From Thereva unica (taxonomy: Eukaryota > Arthropoda > Insecta > Diptera > Therevidae), in the NCBI GenBank assembly GCA_949987705.1, contig OX465282.1, positions 90,942,070 to 91,006,069 on the forward strand: a stretch of 64,000 bases of DNA, written 5' to 3'. The translations under genes and the position numbers were made by a program. How positions within the stretch are numbered: position 1 is the stretch's first letter; every line of letters starts with the position of its first letter. Positions 54,307 to 64,000 of the stretch are shown piece after piece. Under the pieces are notes generated by a model. It was given only the letters and a program-made list of their open reading frames with translations, was not told the origin of the DNA and searched no databases.

Positions 54307-57300
54307 TTATGTTTCCGCTATGGGTAAGCGAACCAATTTTACAATTGGCCTTCTAAAGGTACTAGTGTGAGTTTTGATCTGAGCCACTCGAACTAGCCCA
54401 TCTGCTCCAGGAAAGACTTCCTCTACGATGCCTAATGGCCATTTTATTGGCGGCATGTGCTCATGAGTAACAAGTACTACGTCTCCGATTTTGAGATTCT
54501 CCTTTTCTGATTGCCATTTGGATCTTGTTTGCAGTTGATTTAAATAGTCCCTTGACCATTTCTTCCAAAATTGGTGTGTCCTTTGTTGCAAGAACTTCCA
54601 TCGGTGTGTAAAGGATGGTTCGTTGGAATAGTCCGGCTCTGGCAGCATATTCAAGGCTTGGCCTATCAAAAAATGTCCGGGTGTGATTATTTCGGGATTA
54701 CTAGGATCTGCACTAATGTAACAAAGCGGTCGCGAATTTAATATGGCTTCTATTTGAGAGAGCAATGTTACGTATTCTTCAAAGGTACATATCATGTTGC
54801 CTAAACTTCTTCGGAGATGGCCCTTTATGGAACGTACCCCTGCTTCCCAGGTTCCTCCGAAATGCGGCGCTGCTGGGGGGTTGAGATGCCAATTAATTGA
54901 ACGAGTGGAAGCATATTGAGCAGCTTCTTGAGTTGAGTTGACAATTGCGTTTCGTAAGTCCTTATCGAGTGTTGATATTGCTCCAATAAAATTGGAGCCG
55001 CAGTCAGAATAAATATCGGTGCACAGGCCCCTTCTGGCAATAAATCTTTTCAAAGCTGCTATAAAGGCATCGGTGGTCAATGACGAAACGAGCTCTATGT
55101 GTATGGCCCTGGTTGTCATGCAAACGAATATGCATACATATGCCTTCAGGAGTTTTGCCCTTCTGCATGGTGACGACTTGACGGTTATAGGTCCTGCATA
55201 GTCTATGCCAACTTTACTGAATGGTTTTGTGACATTGACTCGAAATTCTGGTAAATCACCCATACGCTGCTGACAAGTTGTTTTTCGGAAACGAACACAT
55301 GTGATGCATTTATGGATTCTGCTTGAGATAGTTCTCCTGGCATCCAGAATCCAATATTTACTTCGACTGGTGGATAACACTAGTGACGTTCCACCATGAA
55401 AGGTGTCTTGATGAATTTTGTTAATCAATGCTTCTACCACATGGTGATTTTTTGGTAGTATGATTGGGTGTTTGTTGTCATAGGCTAAGGATGCATGAGA
55501 TAGTCGTCCCTTTAATCGTACAAGTCCTTGGTCATCGAGAAAGGGATTTAATTGTATGAGTTTGCTCTTGTGCGAAAGTGGTTGACCGTTTGATAAGCTG
55601 TGATATTCGTTCGGAAAGCTTGCCCTTTGGACGAAACGCAGTATAATAGCTTCAGCATTACACAATTCGCTGCGAGATAGGACTCCAACTTGGTTAGTTG
55701 ATGAAGGCTTGCAGTTCTCTATGAAGCGCAGTAAATATGCAGTTATTCGAATTAATTTATCAAAGGAGGAATATCGCATGAGGTAGTCATCTTGAATTGC
55801 TGTTGTAAGGGTTGCCGTGGTGTTTCGTTTAGCCTCTAGTTCAGTACCTTCTTCACCTTTTTTTAATTTTGGCCAATGCTCTTCACCCTTGGTTAGCCAA
55901 CCTGGACCATGCCACCATATATCCTTCGATAATAAATCATCTGCGGTAGTGCCTCTCGAAGCAAGATCGGCTGGGTTATCTGCTGTAGGAACATGCTGCC
56001 ATGAATCATACTTTAAACTTTCCTGGATTTCAACGACCCTGTTCGCCACATATGTTTTCCAGCGAGACGGGTGTTCTCTTATCCATTGAAGTACAATAGT
56101 GGAGTCTGTCCAAGCAAATATGGAGGCGTTTTTCAGTTCCATGTCTTCAACCGTTGTTTTGATAAGCCGAGCAAGAATTACCGCGCCGTTTAACTCCAAT
56201 CTGGGAATGGTGGTTGGCTTCGTGGGAGCTACTCTGGTTTTGGCCGTTAACAGCATTGATGAGATGCTACCATCTTCGAGTATTGTTCGTAAGTATAGGA
56301 CAGCTGCATATGCCTTGGTTGAAGCGTCGCAAAAGCCGTGTATTTGAATTTGTGCTGTGCTGGCATATTGGATCCAACGCGGGATTTTTAATCGAGGCAG
56401 GTTACATAAGTCCTCCTTAAATGTATCCCACTGTTCCTTTATTGAGGTAGGTACTGTAACGTCCCACGAGCAGCCTGTAATCCACAGTGATTGCATTAGT
56501 ATTTTCGCGACGATTATTATGGGGGCTATCCAGCCGAGCGGGTCATACAGAGACGCGATCTCTGATAATATAGCTCGTTTGGTAAGAGCAGATTGTTTTG
56601 ATTTTAAGGAAATTTTGAAGGTGAAAATGTCTTCTGCAGGATGCCATTGGATACCTAATGTTTTAATGGCTTCCATCTCTCCAATAGTAAATGATTCCTT
56701 AATTTCGCAATACTCAGATGGTAAATGAGATAGTAACTCTAAGTCATTGCTTGCCCATTTCCTCAGGTTAAATCCTCCGGTCTTCATCATTTCGATTAAT
56801 TCCCTTTGCAGATTTTTAGCACTTGCAACATCATCTGCTCCTGTTAATAAATCATCAACATAGAAGCTCTTGAGGGTTGCTGTGGAAGCGAGGGGCCAAT
56901 TGTTCCTTTCATCCTCTGCTAATTGCTGCAAGGTTCTAATGGCGAGGTAAGGAGCCGCTGATGTACCGAATGTGACCGTTTTCAATTGATAATCCTGTGT
57001 TTCATGGGTAATTGGATGCTTCCAAATAATTCGTTGAAACGCTCGTTGATTTGGATGGATCAAAATCATTCGGTACATTTTCTCTATGTCCGCTGTTATG
57101 GCTACCTTGTACCTCCGCCAATTCATCAAGGTGGCAAATAGCTTCGGTTGTAGAATAGGTCCCTTCAGCAGGTAGTCATTAAGTGATTTTCCGTTGGTTG
57201 ACTTACAGGATGCGTCGAACACGACTCTTAATTTTGTGGTTGTGCTTTCTTTAAAGACCGCATGATGTGGAATGTAGTAATGTGGTTTGTTAGTTGCACC

Positions 57301-59505
57301 GGGAGCGATCATTTCCATATGTCCGAGTTGTAGATATTCATCGAGACACTTGGTATAGTCTCTGGCTAGATCTGGTTTCTTCCTAAAATGTTTTTGCAGG
57401 GATATGAACCGCGTAAGGGCCTGAGGGCGAGATTCACCCAATTTAGGAATTTCATTGTTTATAAATGGTAAGTGGACTTGATATTGTCCATTTGGTAGAC
57501 GTTGGTACGTAGTTTGAAAGATGTCTTGACATAATGCATCTTCCATTTTAAGAACTGGGTTCGAAGGAAATTCTTCAGTCTTAAAAAATTGTTGAAGCTG
57601 ACAGCTGAGATCATCTTCAATTGTAGTCATAAGGGATACTGCATGATTATGACGTTCGTTGGTGGTTGGTCCGAGCAAAATCCAACCAAATATTGTATTA
57701 ATTGCCACTGGGGCGTGCTTGGCTCCCCGTATAATTCCATCTTGTAGAATTTGAGTATAAAGATTTACTCCGAGCAAGGCATCTATTTTTCCGGGTTGCC
57801 AAAATGTTGGGTCAGCTAGATTTAGGCCGACTAAGTGTTGAGCGTGTTCCTTAGACATTCGTTGCTGTGGTAGAGGGTCACTAATTCTTTTTAGAATTAG
57901 AAAAGTTTCCTCCACGATCGGTCCATTCAATTGACTGGATTGTAGTTGTAGAGTTATTTGTTTCCCAGAGTTTCCTGCCGTGCAGGTGCCGATGCCTATG
58001 ATAGTAGTGGAAGCAGGAGAACATGTTGCACCCAGTCTCTTGCAGGCTTCCTCTGTCAAGAATGATGACTGAGATCCTGGATCAATGACACATCGTAGGG
58101 TGTGTGGTTGGCCATGGTTATCTCGTGCAGTGATTAAAGCTGTTGCTAGTAAAGCTCGTAAGTTTTGCCTTGTGATGAAGGCTTGAGTAATTTCAAGCTG
58201 AGCAGCGCTGTGGCTATTGGTTTCTGGATTGGATTCGGCTGGACATGTGTTAGAATCTTTTGACTGGTAATTGGATTTGTTATGTGGCGTTGAGTTTTCC
58301 TTAGTAATATGTAAAGAGGTATGGTGACGTTGATTGCACGTGAAGCAATTGTGTTTGCTAGTGCATTCAGGTTGAGCATGGTGACCGGATAAACAATTGA
58401 GACATCGTCCTGCTGATGAGATAGCCTTACGTTTGGCTTCCGACGACATTCGCTTATATTTTGAGCATTTTAAGACGTAGTGTTTTCCTCCACAAGCAGG
58501 ACATCTTCCTTCCCTTGTACTGTGATACGCGACTATTTTTTCCCTTGGTTGAGGTTTGGGTTTCACTGATACACTTCTGGGGCCTAGAACGTCTGCAATC
58601 GAGTCGAGTACCTTCAAGCGAGTATTCAAAAAGTCTTTAAACTCTTCAAAGGTGGGTAAGTCATCGCTGGATCCTTGGTCTTCTTCCCAAAGCTTAAGTG
58701 TGTAATACGGAAGCTTCTGTACCAATATGTAAATTAATAACGCGTCCCATGAGCTGGTGTCCACATTCAAACTCTTCAATTGCTGTAAGCATTCTTCAGA
58801 TGTGTCTATTAATGATTTTATTCCCTTATTGGTCTCTGTAGCTAACTTTTGTTGATTGACTAGCAGTTTAAGTTGATGGTTAACCAAAATGCGAGTGTTC
58901 TGGTAACGTTTCCTCAATTTGTCCCATGCTGGTTGATAGTCCGCATCTGTTATAGGAGTGTGACGTAACACTCTTTCCGCTTCGCCTACTAAACAAGACT
59001 TTAGATGATGCAATTTTTGTACCGGAGATAATTTTGTGTTATTATGCACGAGCGACGTGAACATGTCTGAGAACGATCTCCACATGTCGTAATCTCCATT
59101 AAATTTAGGAAGAGAAATCCTTGGAAGGGTTGTATCTTGATGGACGATGATGGATGTAGCTGATTCGTTGGTACTGGGATTGATGACTGTTGCCTCTGCT
59201 TTGAGTTTACGAAGACCTTCATATAAATCGCTCAAATAATCTGAATATTTGGCTTCCGTGTTGCAAAAATGATCTTCCTTAACGTATGGATGGCCAGCGG
59301 TTGCCGAATCTGCACTTAAAGCTTGCATTATCTCTACATCTAAAACGCTATATTGTTCCCATAACCTTTTTAATTCCACCATTCGAGATTCAAAAAAACC
59401 TTGAGTACGTTTGACTATAGCAGTTTTCTTTGAATTCTCGATATATTTTTCGATGCGATTCCGAAGGATGAGCTCCTGATCAAATAATTGCTTGTTGGTA
59501 GACAT
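54307..59505 (-). CDS. BEL/Pao gag-pol polyprotein, intact
   Basis: 1732 codons, no stop; ATG 59505, 115 bases after the primer-binding site. Gag core (DUF1759-like) about 125-300 (ISLPKFNGDYDMWRSFSDMF). Cys/His region about 335-400 with CPACGGKHYVLKC and CLNCLSGHHAQPEC. Aspartic protease about 450-600 (RCVIDPGSQSSFL, D475). RT about 730-970 (VVFDASC; AITADIEKMY, D806; FYVDDLLTG, 882-885). RNase H about 1055-1190 (GFCDAS D1060, E1104, D1134). H2C2 zinc region about 1350-1405. Integrase about 1430-1590 (D1435, D1501, E1554). DUF5641-like end about 1640-1728. All catalytic residues looked for are present; the protease has DPG where D-S/T-G is usual. It makes particles, copies the RNA and integrates the cDNA. 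Confidence 0.95.
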   Translation of the reverse strand: MSTNKQLFDQELILRNRIEKYIENSKKTAIVKRTQGFFESRMVELKRLWEQYSVLDVEIMQALSADSATAGHPYVKEDHFCNTEAKYSDYLSDLYEGLRKLKAEATVINPSTNESATSIIVHQDTTLPRISLPKFNGDYDMWRSFSDMFTSLVHNNTKLSPVQKLHHLKSCLVGEAERVLRHTPITDADYQPAWDKLRKRYQNTRILVNHQLKLLVNQQKLATETNKGIKSLIDTSEECLQQLKSLNVDTSSWDALLIYILVQKLPYYTLKLWEEDQGSSDDLPTFEEFKDFLNTRLKVLDSIADVLGPRSVSVKPKPQPREKIVAYHSTREGRCPACGGKHYVLKCSKYKRMSSEAKRKAISSAGRCLNCLSGHHAQPECTSKHNCFTCNQRHHTSLHITKENSTPHNKSNYQSKDSNTCPAESNPETNSHSAAQLEITQAFITRQNLRALLATALITARDNHGQPHTLRCVIDPGSQSSFLTEEACKRLGATCSPASTTIIGIGTCTAGNSGKQITLQLQSSQLNGPIVEETFLILKRISDPLPQQRMSKEHAQHLVGLNLADPTFWQPGKIDALLGVNLYTQILQDGIIRGAKHAPVAINTIFGWILLGPTTNERHNHAVSLMTTIEDDLSCQLQQFFKTEEFPSNPVLKMEDALCQDIFQTTYQRLPNGQYQVHLPFINNEIPKLGESRPQALTRFISLQKHFRKKPDLARDYTKCLDEYLQLGHMEMIAPGATNKPHYYIPHHAVFKESTTTKLRVVFDASCKSTNGKSLNDYLLKGPILQPKLFATLMNWRRYKVAITADIEKMYRMILIHPNQRAFQRIIWKHPITHETQDYQLKTVTFGTSAAPYLAIRTLQQLAEDERNNWPLASTATLKSFYVDDLLTGADDVASAKNLQRELIEMMKTGGFNLRKWASNDLELLSHLPSEYCEIKESFTIGEMEAIKTLGIQWHPAEDIFTFKISLKSKQSALTKRAILSEIASLYDPLGWIAPIIIVAKILMQSLWITGCSWDVTVPTSIKEQWDTFKEDLCNLPRLKIPRWIQYASTAQIQIHGFCDASTKAYAAVLYLRTILEDGSISSMLLTAKTRVAPTKPTTIPRLELNGAVILARLIKTTVEDMELKNASIFAWTDSTIVLQWIREHPSRWKTYVANRVVEIQESLKYDSWQHVPTADNPADLASRGTTADDLLSKDIWWHGPGWLTKGEEHWPKLKKGEEGTELEAKRNTTATLTTAIQDDYLMRYSSFDKLIRITAYLLRFIENCKPSSTNQVGVLSRSELCNAEAIILRFVQRASFPNEYHSLSNGQPLSHKSKLIQLNPFLDDQGLVRLKGRLSHASLAYDNKHPIILPKNHHVVEALINKIHQDTFHGGTSLVLSTSRSKYWILDARRTISSRIHKCITCVRFRKTTCQQRMGDLPEFRVNVTKPFSKVGIDYAGPITVKSSPCRRAKLLKAYVCIFVCMTTRAIHIELVSSLTTDAFIAALKRFIARRGLCTDIYSDCGSNFIGAISTLDKDLRNAIVNSTQEAAQYASTRSINWHLNPPAAPHFGGTWEAGVRSIKGHLRRSLGNMICTFEEYVTLLSQIEAILNSRPLCYISADPSNPEIITPGHFLIGQALNMLPEPDYSNEPSFTHRWKFLQQRTHQFWKKWSRDYLNQLQTRSKWQSEKENLKIGDVVLVTHEHMPPIKWPLGIVEEVFPGADGLVRVAQIKTHTSTFRRPIVKLVRLPIAET

Positions 59506-59620
59506 TGTAAATAACCGTAATTTAAATGAAGCGTTAACCTAACTGTGTGTTTTTTTGAATTGCAGTAACCAACGGTATACTTGTTGGGAAGGAACGGTAA
59601 ACGGGTTCTGTACTGTTTCC

Positions 59621-59635
59621 TGGATGGAACCACCA
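59621..59635 (-). promoter_or_regulatory. Candidate primer-binding site of the BEL element
   Basis: On the minus strand, three bases (TTT) after the 5' LTR, the sequence reads TGGTGGTTCCATCCA. It starts with the TGG complementary to the CCA end of tRNAs. The tRNA species cannot be named without comparison. Confidence 0.7.
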
Positions 59636-59638
59636 AAA

Positions 59639-61184
59639 TGTTTACGCAGCGACGTAATTGTACCTTTGGTGGAAAGTGTAGCGGTGTATCCAATTCGACG
59701 CACAGAACCTTGGTTATACCAATTCTATTATTTTTCACTCAATTCAAATTTAATAAAAACACACACAATAACACTCCAATAAAAATTTGTTTTATTTTTA
59801 TTCCTTATTTACAGATGTCCCATAAAATTCAATTTTTCTAAAATTTCAATTTACTCAACTTTTTATTTTTAATTTCAAAAAAAAAAACTTAACACGATTT
59901 TTATTTGGACATAAATTTAATTTGAAAACTTAATCAAAAATTCAATTTGCAAACATAGTATATATTTTCATACAAGCCTTAACGGATCTTAAAAGAATTC
60001 ACTTCACAAATTTATATATATAATCCCACGATGAACACTAATCTTAATGTGTCTTAACCACTATTCCAATTTGCAAAACTCGATATGTATTATGTATTTC
60101 CCACGTTGAATATGAATCTTAAGGGATCTTAATGCAATTCTAATTCACAGATCTAAATATATGTCCCACGTTGAGTGCGAGCTTTAATTCCTAAATGCCA
60201 CCACCATACATTAAATAACATGAAGGAAAGACCCTTGCCCTGCATGCATGCATTTCTAGGAAAAAATGACTTGAAGCATTACTTTTTCCTGATACATGTA
60301 CGCTGTTATAATATTTCCAAACCAATGGTTTTAGGGCCGCTAATGTCGCGCTTAAATAGGGTGGCCGTGTCGATATGGTAGAAACTGCTATAATTTTCGG
60401 GTTTCGTTATCGATTTTGCAGAATTATTATCGACCAACTTATATTTTTTGTCTCCCTTTGTTGTTGCCATCTCTCTTCCTCTTATTGGTTAAATTGTCGT
60501 TTTTTAATTTCCCTATTTTAGCCCTTTTCGCGATAATTACGCGAACACCTGGCATTGCTGTCGAAAAAAGCTTTTTAGCGCCAGCTGACAATGGCATCAG
60601 AACATGGATGCCAGTATTCATTTTCGTGTTTTCGCGATCGCGGTCGTTGGCCCTTTTTAAGGGAATTCGCGCGAGTGAAGTGTTATGCAGGTGAAAAAAG
60701 GGATAAACTCCACTCAGGTATGTATCCTTTATGTATTTCGCATGTTTTAGTTGTCCTACTGACCCTTTTTTGTGCGAAATTTGAACAAATATATTTGCCG
60801 GTAAGAACTGTCAAATTCCGATTGTTTGTTCATTTTTTCTTTCTGATTACTTAATTTCTTTAAAAAAGTGATATAAATTCATTTATTTGTTTTGTTTGTA
60901 ATATATTAATTCAATAATTTCTTATATTAACATAAAATTCATTTGGATATTTTAATTCTTAATTTTTAGTATTGTTGTTGTTGTTGTACATGTTTTGTTT
61001 ACATTCTAAGGCTTATACTATGGCTCTAAATTTATAATTCATATTTCATTTTAGGTCTTTGAATTAGACGCGATGAAGGAGGAAGACGTCCCGGATGGAG
61101 TTTATTTCAATGGTATTGCTTTAAATTCATTGTTTTGGAAATTTTTTAATTATATCTTTTAGCTTATAACGCCTGTGCTAGACA
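59639..61184 (-). repeat. 5' LTR of the BEL element
   Basis: Direct copy of 52074-53619, equal length. It supplies the promoter for minus-strand transcription. No clear TATA box could be assigned. Confidence 0.93.
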
Positions 61185-61189
61185 ATGAC

Positions 61190-63079
61190 TGGAAAAATTC
61201 ATATTGTCGAGTATCAACTCATGAGAATTCGCCTACTCACAAATTATCTGTTCTGCATATGAAAGAACGAAGCAACGTGTTAGGTCGCATTGACCGCGCA
61301 TTAATAATGTAATTAGATGATGAAGTAAATTATTGGAAAAACATACTGAAAAGAGTAGTTGCGTGTGTAAAAGCGCTTGCATCACGTGGTTTGTCTTTCA
61401 GAGGACACGACGAAAAATTTGGTTCAATCCACAATGGAAATTATTTGATGTCCTTAGAGCTTATCGCTGAGTTCGATCCGTTCTTAGCCAAACACATTAC
61501 ACGTTATGGAAATCCAGGCTCAGGATTTACGAGTTATCTTTCTTCAACAACATGCGAAGAATTCATTCGGCTTATGGGAAACAAAGTTTTGGAGACAATT
61601 GTAATGGAAATATTAACAGCAAAATATTTTTCTCTCATCATTGACTCGACACCGGATATATCTCACGTAGACCAGCTCACTTATGTAATCAGATATGTCC
61701 TGCCTAATGGATCACCTGTAGAACGGTTCCTCAAGTTTATTCCAAACACAGGCCACAAATCGCAACAAATGACAGATGTTGTTACCTCGACTTTAACTGA
61801 ATTGGGAATTGACATTTCAAACTGCCGCGGGCAATCATATGACAACGCAGCTAACATGTCAGGCATATACAACGGCCTGCAAGCTAAAATAAAGGAAATT
61901 TCACCCCTTGCCGACTATGTTCCCTGTTCAGCACACTCGCTTAATTTAGTAGGTGAATGTGCAGCTGAAAGCAGCCAAGAGGCTTGTTCGTTCTTTTCTC
62001 TACTCCAAGAGTTATACAATTTCTTTGCAGCGTCAACTCAGCGTTGGGAACTCCTTCAAACCCATTTCACCGTCAAAAGTCTATCAACGACTCGTTGGTC
62101 AGCTCGTGCAGACGCATGCAAAAGTTTACGCGAATCTTGGAATGAAATCCATAAAGCGCTAGTCACCATCGAAAATGACACACAACAGAAGAAAACCGTT
62201 GTATGCGAAGCAAGAGGTATTCGTTTGAAACTAGAACGTTTTGAAACGGCCCTCATGGCTGTTTTTTGGGGATGTTTACTAGATCGCATTAGCGCCGCAA
62301 GTAAAAAACTTTAGAGTGTGGAAATTGACATTACCATTGTCATAGAACTGTACGAGGCTTTAATACATTTTGTTGGCGAAATAAGAGAGAATTTTGAGGA
62401 TTTCGAAAAAAAAGCCAAAAAACTGTCCTTCGTACAGGAATATGAAAAAGATTTTCGACGCAATCGAAAGCGCAAGCAGCTTCCTGGCGAGACAAATACA
62501 GGTGAAGATGAAGAGATGCAACAAAAGAATGGTCGTGAAAATTTTAGAATAAATACTTTTTTGGTAGTAATTGATACATTGTCAGAAGAACTGAAAAGAC
62601 GCCGGGATGATTATAAACTACTCTACAATAAATTTTATTTTATTACTAACCTGACGAATTTAAGCATCTCAGAAGTTGAAGATAAGGCCAAGGCATTGCA
62701 AATGATTTATTCTACTGACTTAGAATACAATTTTACAGAAGAATGTCTTCATTTTCGTTCTCACTGCGGCATAAAAAATGAGGAGCGAAAGAGTGCAGTC
62801 AGTTTGTTGAAATGGTTACGAACCGAAGATCTTCAAACCATTTACCCAAACGTGGATATTGCTCTTCGTATATGTGGGTGTACACCCGTCAGTAACTGTA
62901 CAGGAGAAAGATCGTTTTCTTGTTTGCGCAGAGTTAAAAACTATTTACGCACAACAATGACGGAGCAGAGGTTAAACGATCTAGCTTTGCTTAACATAGA
63001 AGCTGATTTTTTAAGCAAATTGGATTGTGAAGATTTAATTAATGATTTTGCTGCGCTTAAGTGCAGACGAGTTTTATAA
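61190..63079 (+). pseudogene. hAT transposase, C-terminal part, two premature stops
   Basis: Continues the TTF part in frame. First stop TAA 61310-61312. Then VKALASRGLSFRGHDEKFGS, YFSLIIDSTPDISHVDQLTY (catalytic Asp), GQSYDNAANMSG (second Asp), VPCSAHSLNLVG and TTRWSARADA. Second in-frame stop TAG 62312-62314. The last part has GCTPVSNCTGERSFSCLRRV and LNDLALLNIE, the hAT dimerisation segment. Full-length otherwise (about 840 codons with the N-part). The two stops mean it had decayed or would need read-through. AATAAACAAAATTTAAAACC follows the stop (about 63089). Confidence 0.9.
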
Positions 63080-63321
63080 CACATTTATTAATAAACAAAA
63101 TTTAAAACCGTTTTAAATGTTTTATTTAATGTCCAATCATCCCTGAAACCTCGGAAAATATTATAAACTAGCAGCTTTTAGTTAACCAATTTTCTGAATC
63201 AATTAAAAGTGGGAATAAAGTAAATTCATTAATAATGTATCTAGTCTATATGATGGGTGCTGAAAAAGGGGCGGCACATGGCCTGGGGCCTAGAGCGGCT
63301 AGGACTGCAAATCCGCCACTG
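63080..63321. other. 3' non-coding region and right end of the hAT
   Basis: AATAAA-type signal near 63089, then A/T-rich sequence to the GC-rich subterminal region GGGGCCTAGAGCGGCTAGGA and the TIR. Confidence 0.6.
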
Positions 63322-63329
63322 GACATAGG

Positions 63330-64000
63330 GCTGAACATCAATGAAGAAAAAACGAAGGTGATGCAACAATCCAGAGCTGGAAGATTTAGAATGGGAAGAA
63401 ATATAACTATCGACGAACATAATCTAGAAGTAGTCGATAAAACAGTCTACCGTGGGTCTACAATTACAAAAAGAAACGATGAAAAGGAAGAAGTAACTAG
63501 ACGAATACTACTAGCCAATAGAGCTTTTTATGCCCAAAAACAAATATTGCACTCAAGATTTGTGCACAGAAAAACGAAACTTTCACTCTACAAAACAGTA
63601 ATACGACCAGAACTGTGCTATAGCAGCGAGACTTAGACTATGACCCAGGAGATAGAGGAACAAGTCAACAGGTTTGAGAGGAAGGTGCTCAGACGCATAA
63701 TAGGCCCAACGAGAGAGGATGGGATATGGCGAAGGAGATACAACAACGAGTTGTATGAAATTTTTGACGACCCAGAACTCTCAACGTTTATAAAAATCAA
63801 CAGACTAAGACTAGCCGGCCACGTAATCAGGATGAATGATAACCGTATCCCAAAACGGCTTATGGTGGCCGAAATTCCAGGAAACAGACCAGTAGGTAGA
63901 CCCAGGAGAAGATGGATGGACTCTGTGACGGCTGACGCAGAGACAATGCTGAACATTCGGAACTGGAGAACTGCTGCAAGGAACCGTCAGACTTGGAGAA
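63330..64000 (+). pseudogene. LINE ORF2 C-terminal part, resumed after the hAT; runs off the window
   Basis: GLNINEEKTKVMQQSRAGRF continues the RT cut at 50519. Then LEVVDKTVYRGSTITKRNDE and LYKTVIRPELCYSSET, with a TAG at 63634-63636 where related elements have Trp. The same frame goes on: TMTQEIEEQVNRFERKVLRR, then LAGHVIRMNDNRIPKRLM and GRPRRRWMDSVTADAETMLN, open to base 64000. The block order fits the same RTE-like LINE. The stop adds to the damage (endonuclease deletion and RT frameshift). Confidence 0.88.

Larger units (their letters stand above)
52074..61184 (-). mobile_element. Complete BEL/Pao LTR retrotransposon, 9.1 kb
   Basis: LTRs 52074-53619 and 59639-61184, each 1546 bp, with TG...CA ends. 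Exact 5-bp TSD ATGAC at 52069-52073 and 61185-61189. Minus-strand order: 5' LTR, primer-binding site, gag-pol ORF, an extra 3' ORF, polypurine tract, 3' LTR. Only three LTR differences were noticed by eye, so insertion was recent. It inserted inside the hAT transposase gene. Confidence 0.95.
50520..63321 (+). mobile_element. hAT transposon (ZMYM1-like), 12.8 kb including a nested BEL element
   Basis: TIR CAGTGGCGGATTTGC at 50520 and its complement ending at 63321. Exact TSD GACATAGG at 50512-50519 and 63322-63329. Subterminal GGCCTAGGGCGGCC at the left and GGGGCCTAGAGCGGCT (as complement GCCTAGGCC-type) at the right. Without the 9.1-kb retroelement the hAT is about 3.7 kb. One transposase gene on the plus strand with two premature stops. 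Confidence 0.93.

Noticed and set aside
59005..59738. Short minus-strand ORFs overlapping the gag-pol start
   Set aside because: Out-of-frame shadows of gag-pol or of the LTR/leader.

Overview
This is an AT-rich eukaryotic, almost certainly insect, genomic window made almost entirely of transposable elements. Non-LTR ORFs, BEL/Pao gag-pol, PIF/Harbinger, hAT, P-like and Helitron sequences lie side by side with 60-90 bp GT-AG introns. The only convincing host-type gene is a secreted chymotrypsin-fold serine protease (about 26.07-26.9 kb), and it is broken. The species cannot be named from the sequence. No tRNA, rRNA, CRISPR array or bacterial-type operon was seen.

Layout. 0-0.76 kb: 5' part of a non-LTR element (ORF1 plus start of ORF2, minus strand). 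0.77-2.5 kb: dispersed repeats and a foldback. 2.5-4.3 kb: 5'-truncated CR1/L2-like LINE. 5.47-7.80 kb: non-autonomous Helitron carrying a 118-bp tandem array. 8.4-9.4 kb: deleted LINE. 9.72-17.58 kb: 7.9-kb DNA transposon with long terminal inverted repeats (TIRs) and PIN/XPG-type nuclease coding, proposed here to be Academ-like, carrying a nested hAT-type element and a MITE. 17.75-22.1 kb: Helitron helicase scrap, Helitron and inverted-repeat complex with a nested hAT. 22.55-24.05 kb: 9-bp-unit minisatellite. 24.2-26.06 kb: LINE inserted in the protease gene. 27.5-29.1 kb: weak LINE scraps. 29.4-38.3 kb: decayed, env-bearing BEL/Pao (roo-like) element split by about 4.9 kb containing a two-gene PIF/Harbinger element. 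38.26-38.77 kb: solo LTR. 39-40 kb: MITEs. 40.6-41.9 kb: P-like transposase remnant next to an unrecognised gene with 7-residue repeats. 44.2-46.2 kb: RTE-like LINE remnant. 46.4-48.4 kb: foldbacks and a MITE. 48.4-64 kb: a LINE split by a 12.8-kb ZMYM1-like hAT, itself split by a 9.1-kb, apparently intact BEL/Pao element.

The window is best read as layers of insertion. Exact target-site duplications (TSDs) and paralogous empty sites in the window itself prove several events: hAT 50520-63321 (GACATAGG), BEL 52074-61184 (ATGAC), hAT 20093-21444 (CTTTCATT), hAT-like 10636-12131 (CATAGACT), solo LTR 38264-38773 (ATAT), MITEs 30698-30952 (TAA), 39046-39348 (AAT) and 47881-48340 (TAT), and the long-TIR element 9717-17575 (TTT). 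The BEL copy has equal-length 1546-bp LTRs with only three differences noticed and a full-length 1732-codon ORF, so it is the youngest and the most likely to be functional.
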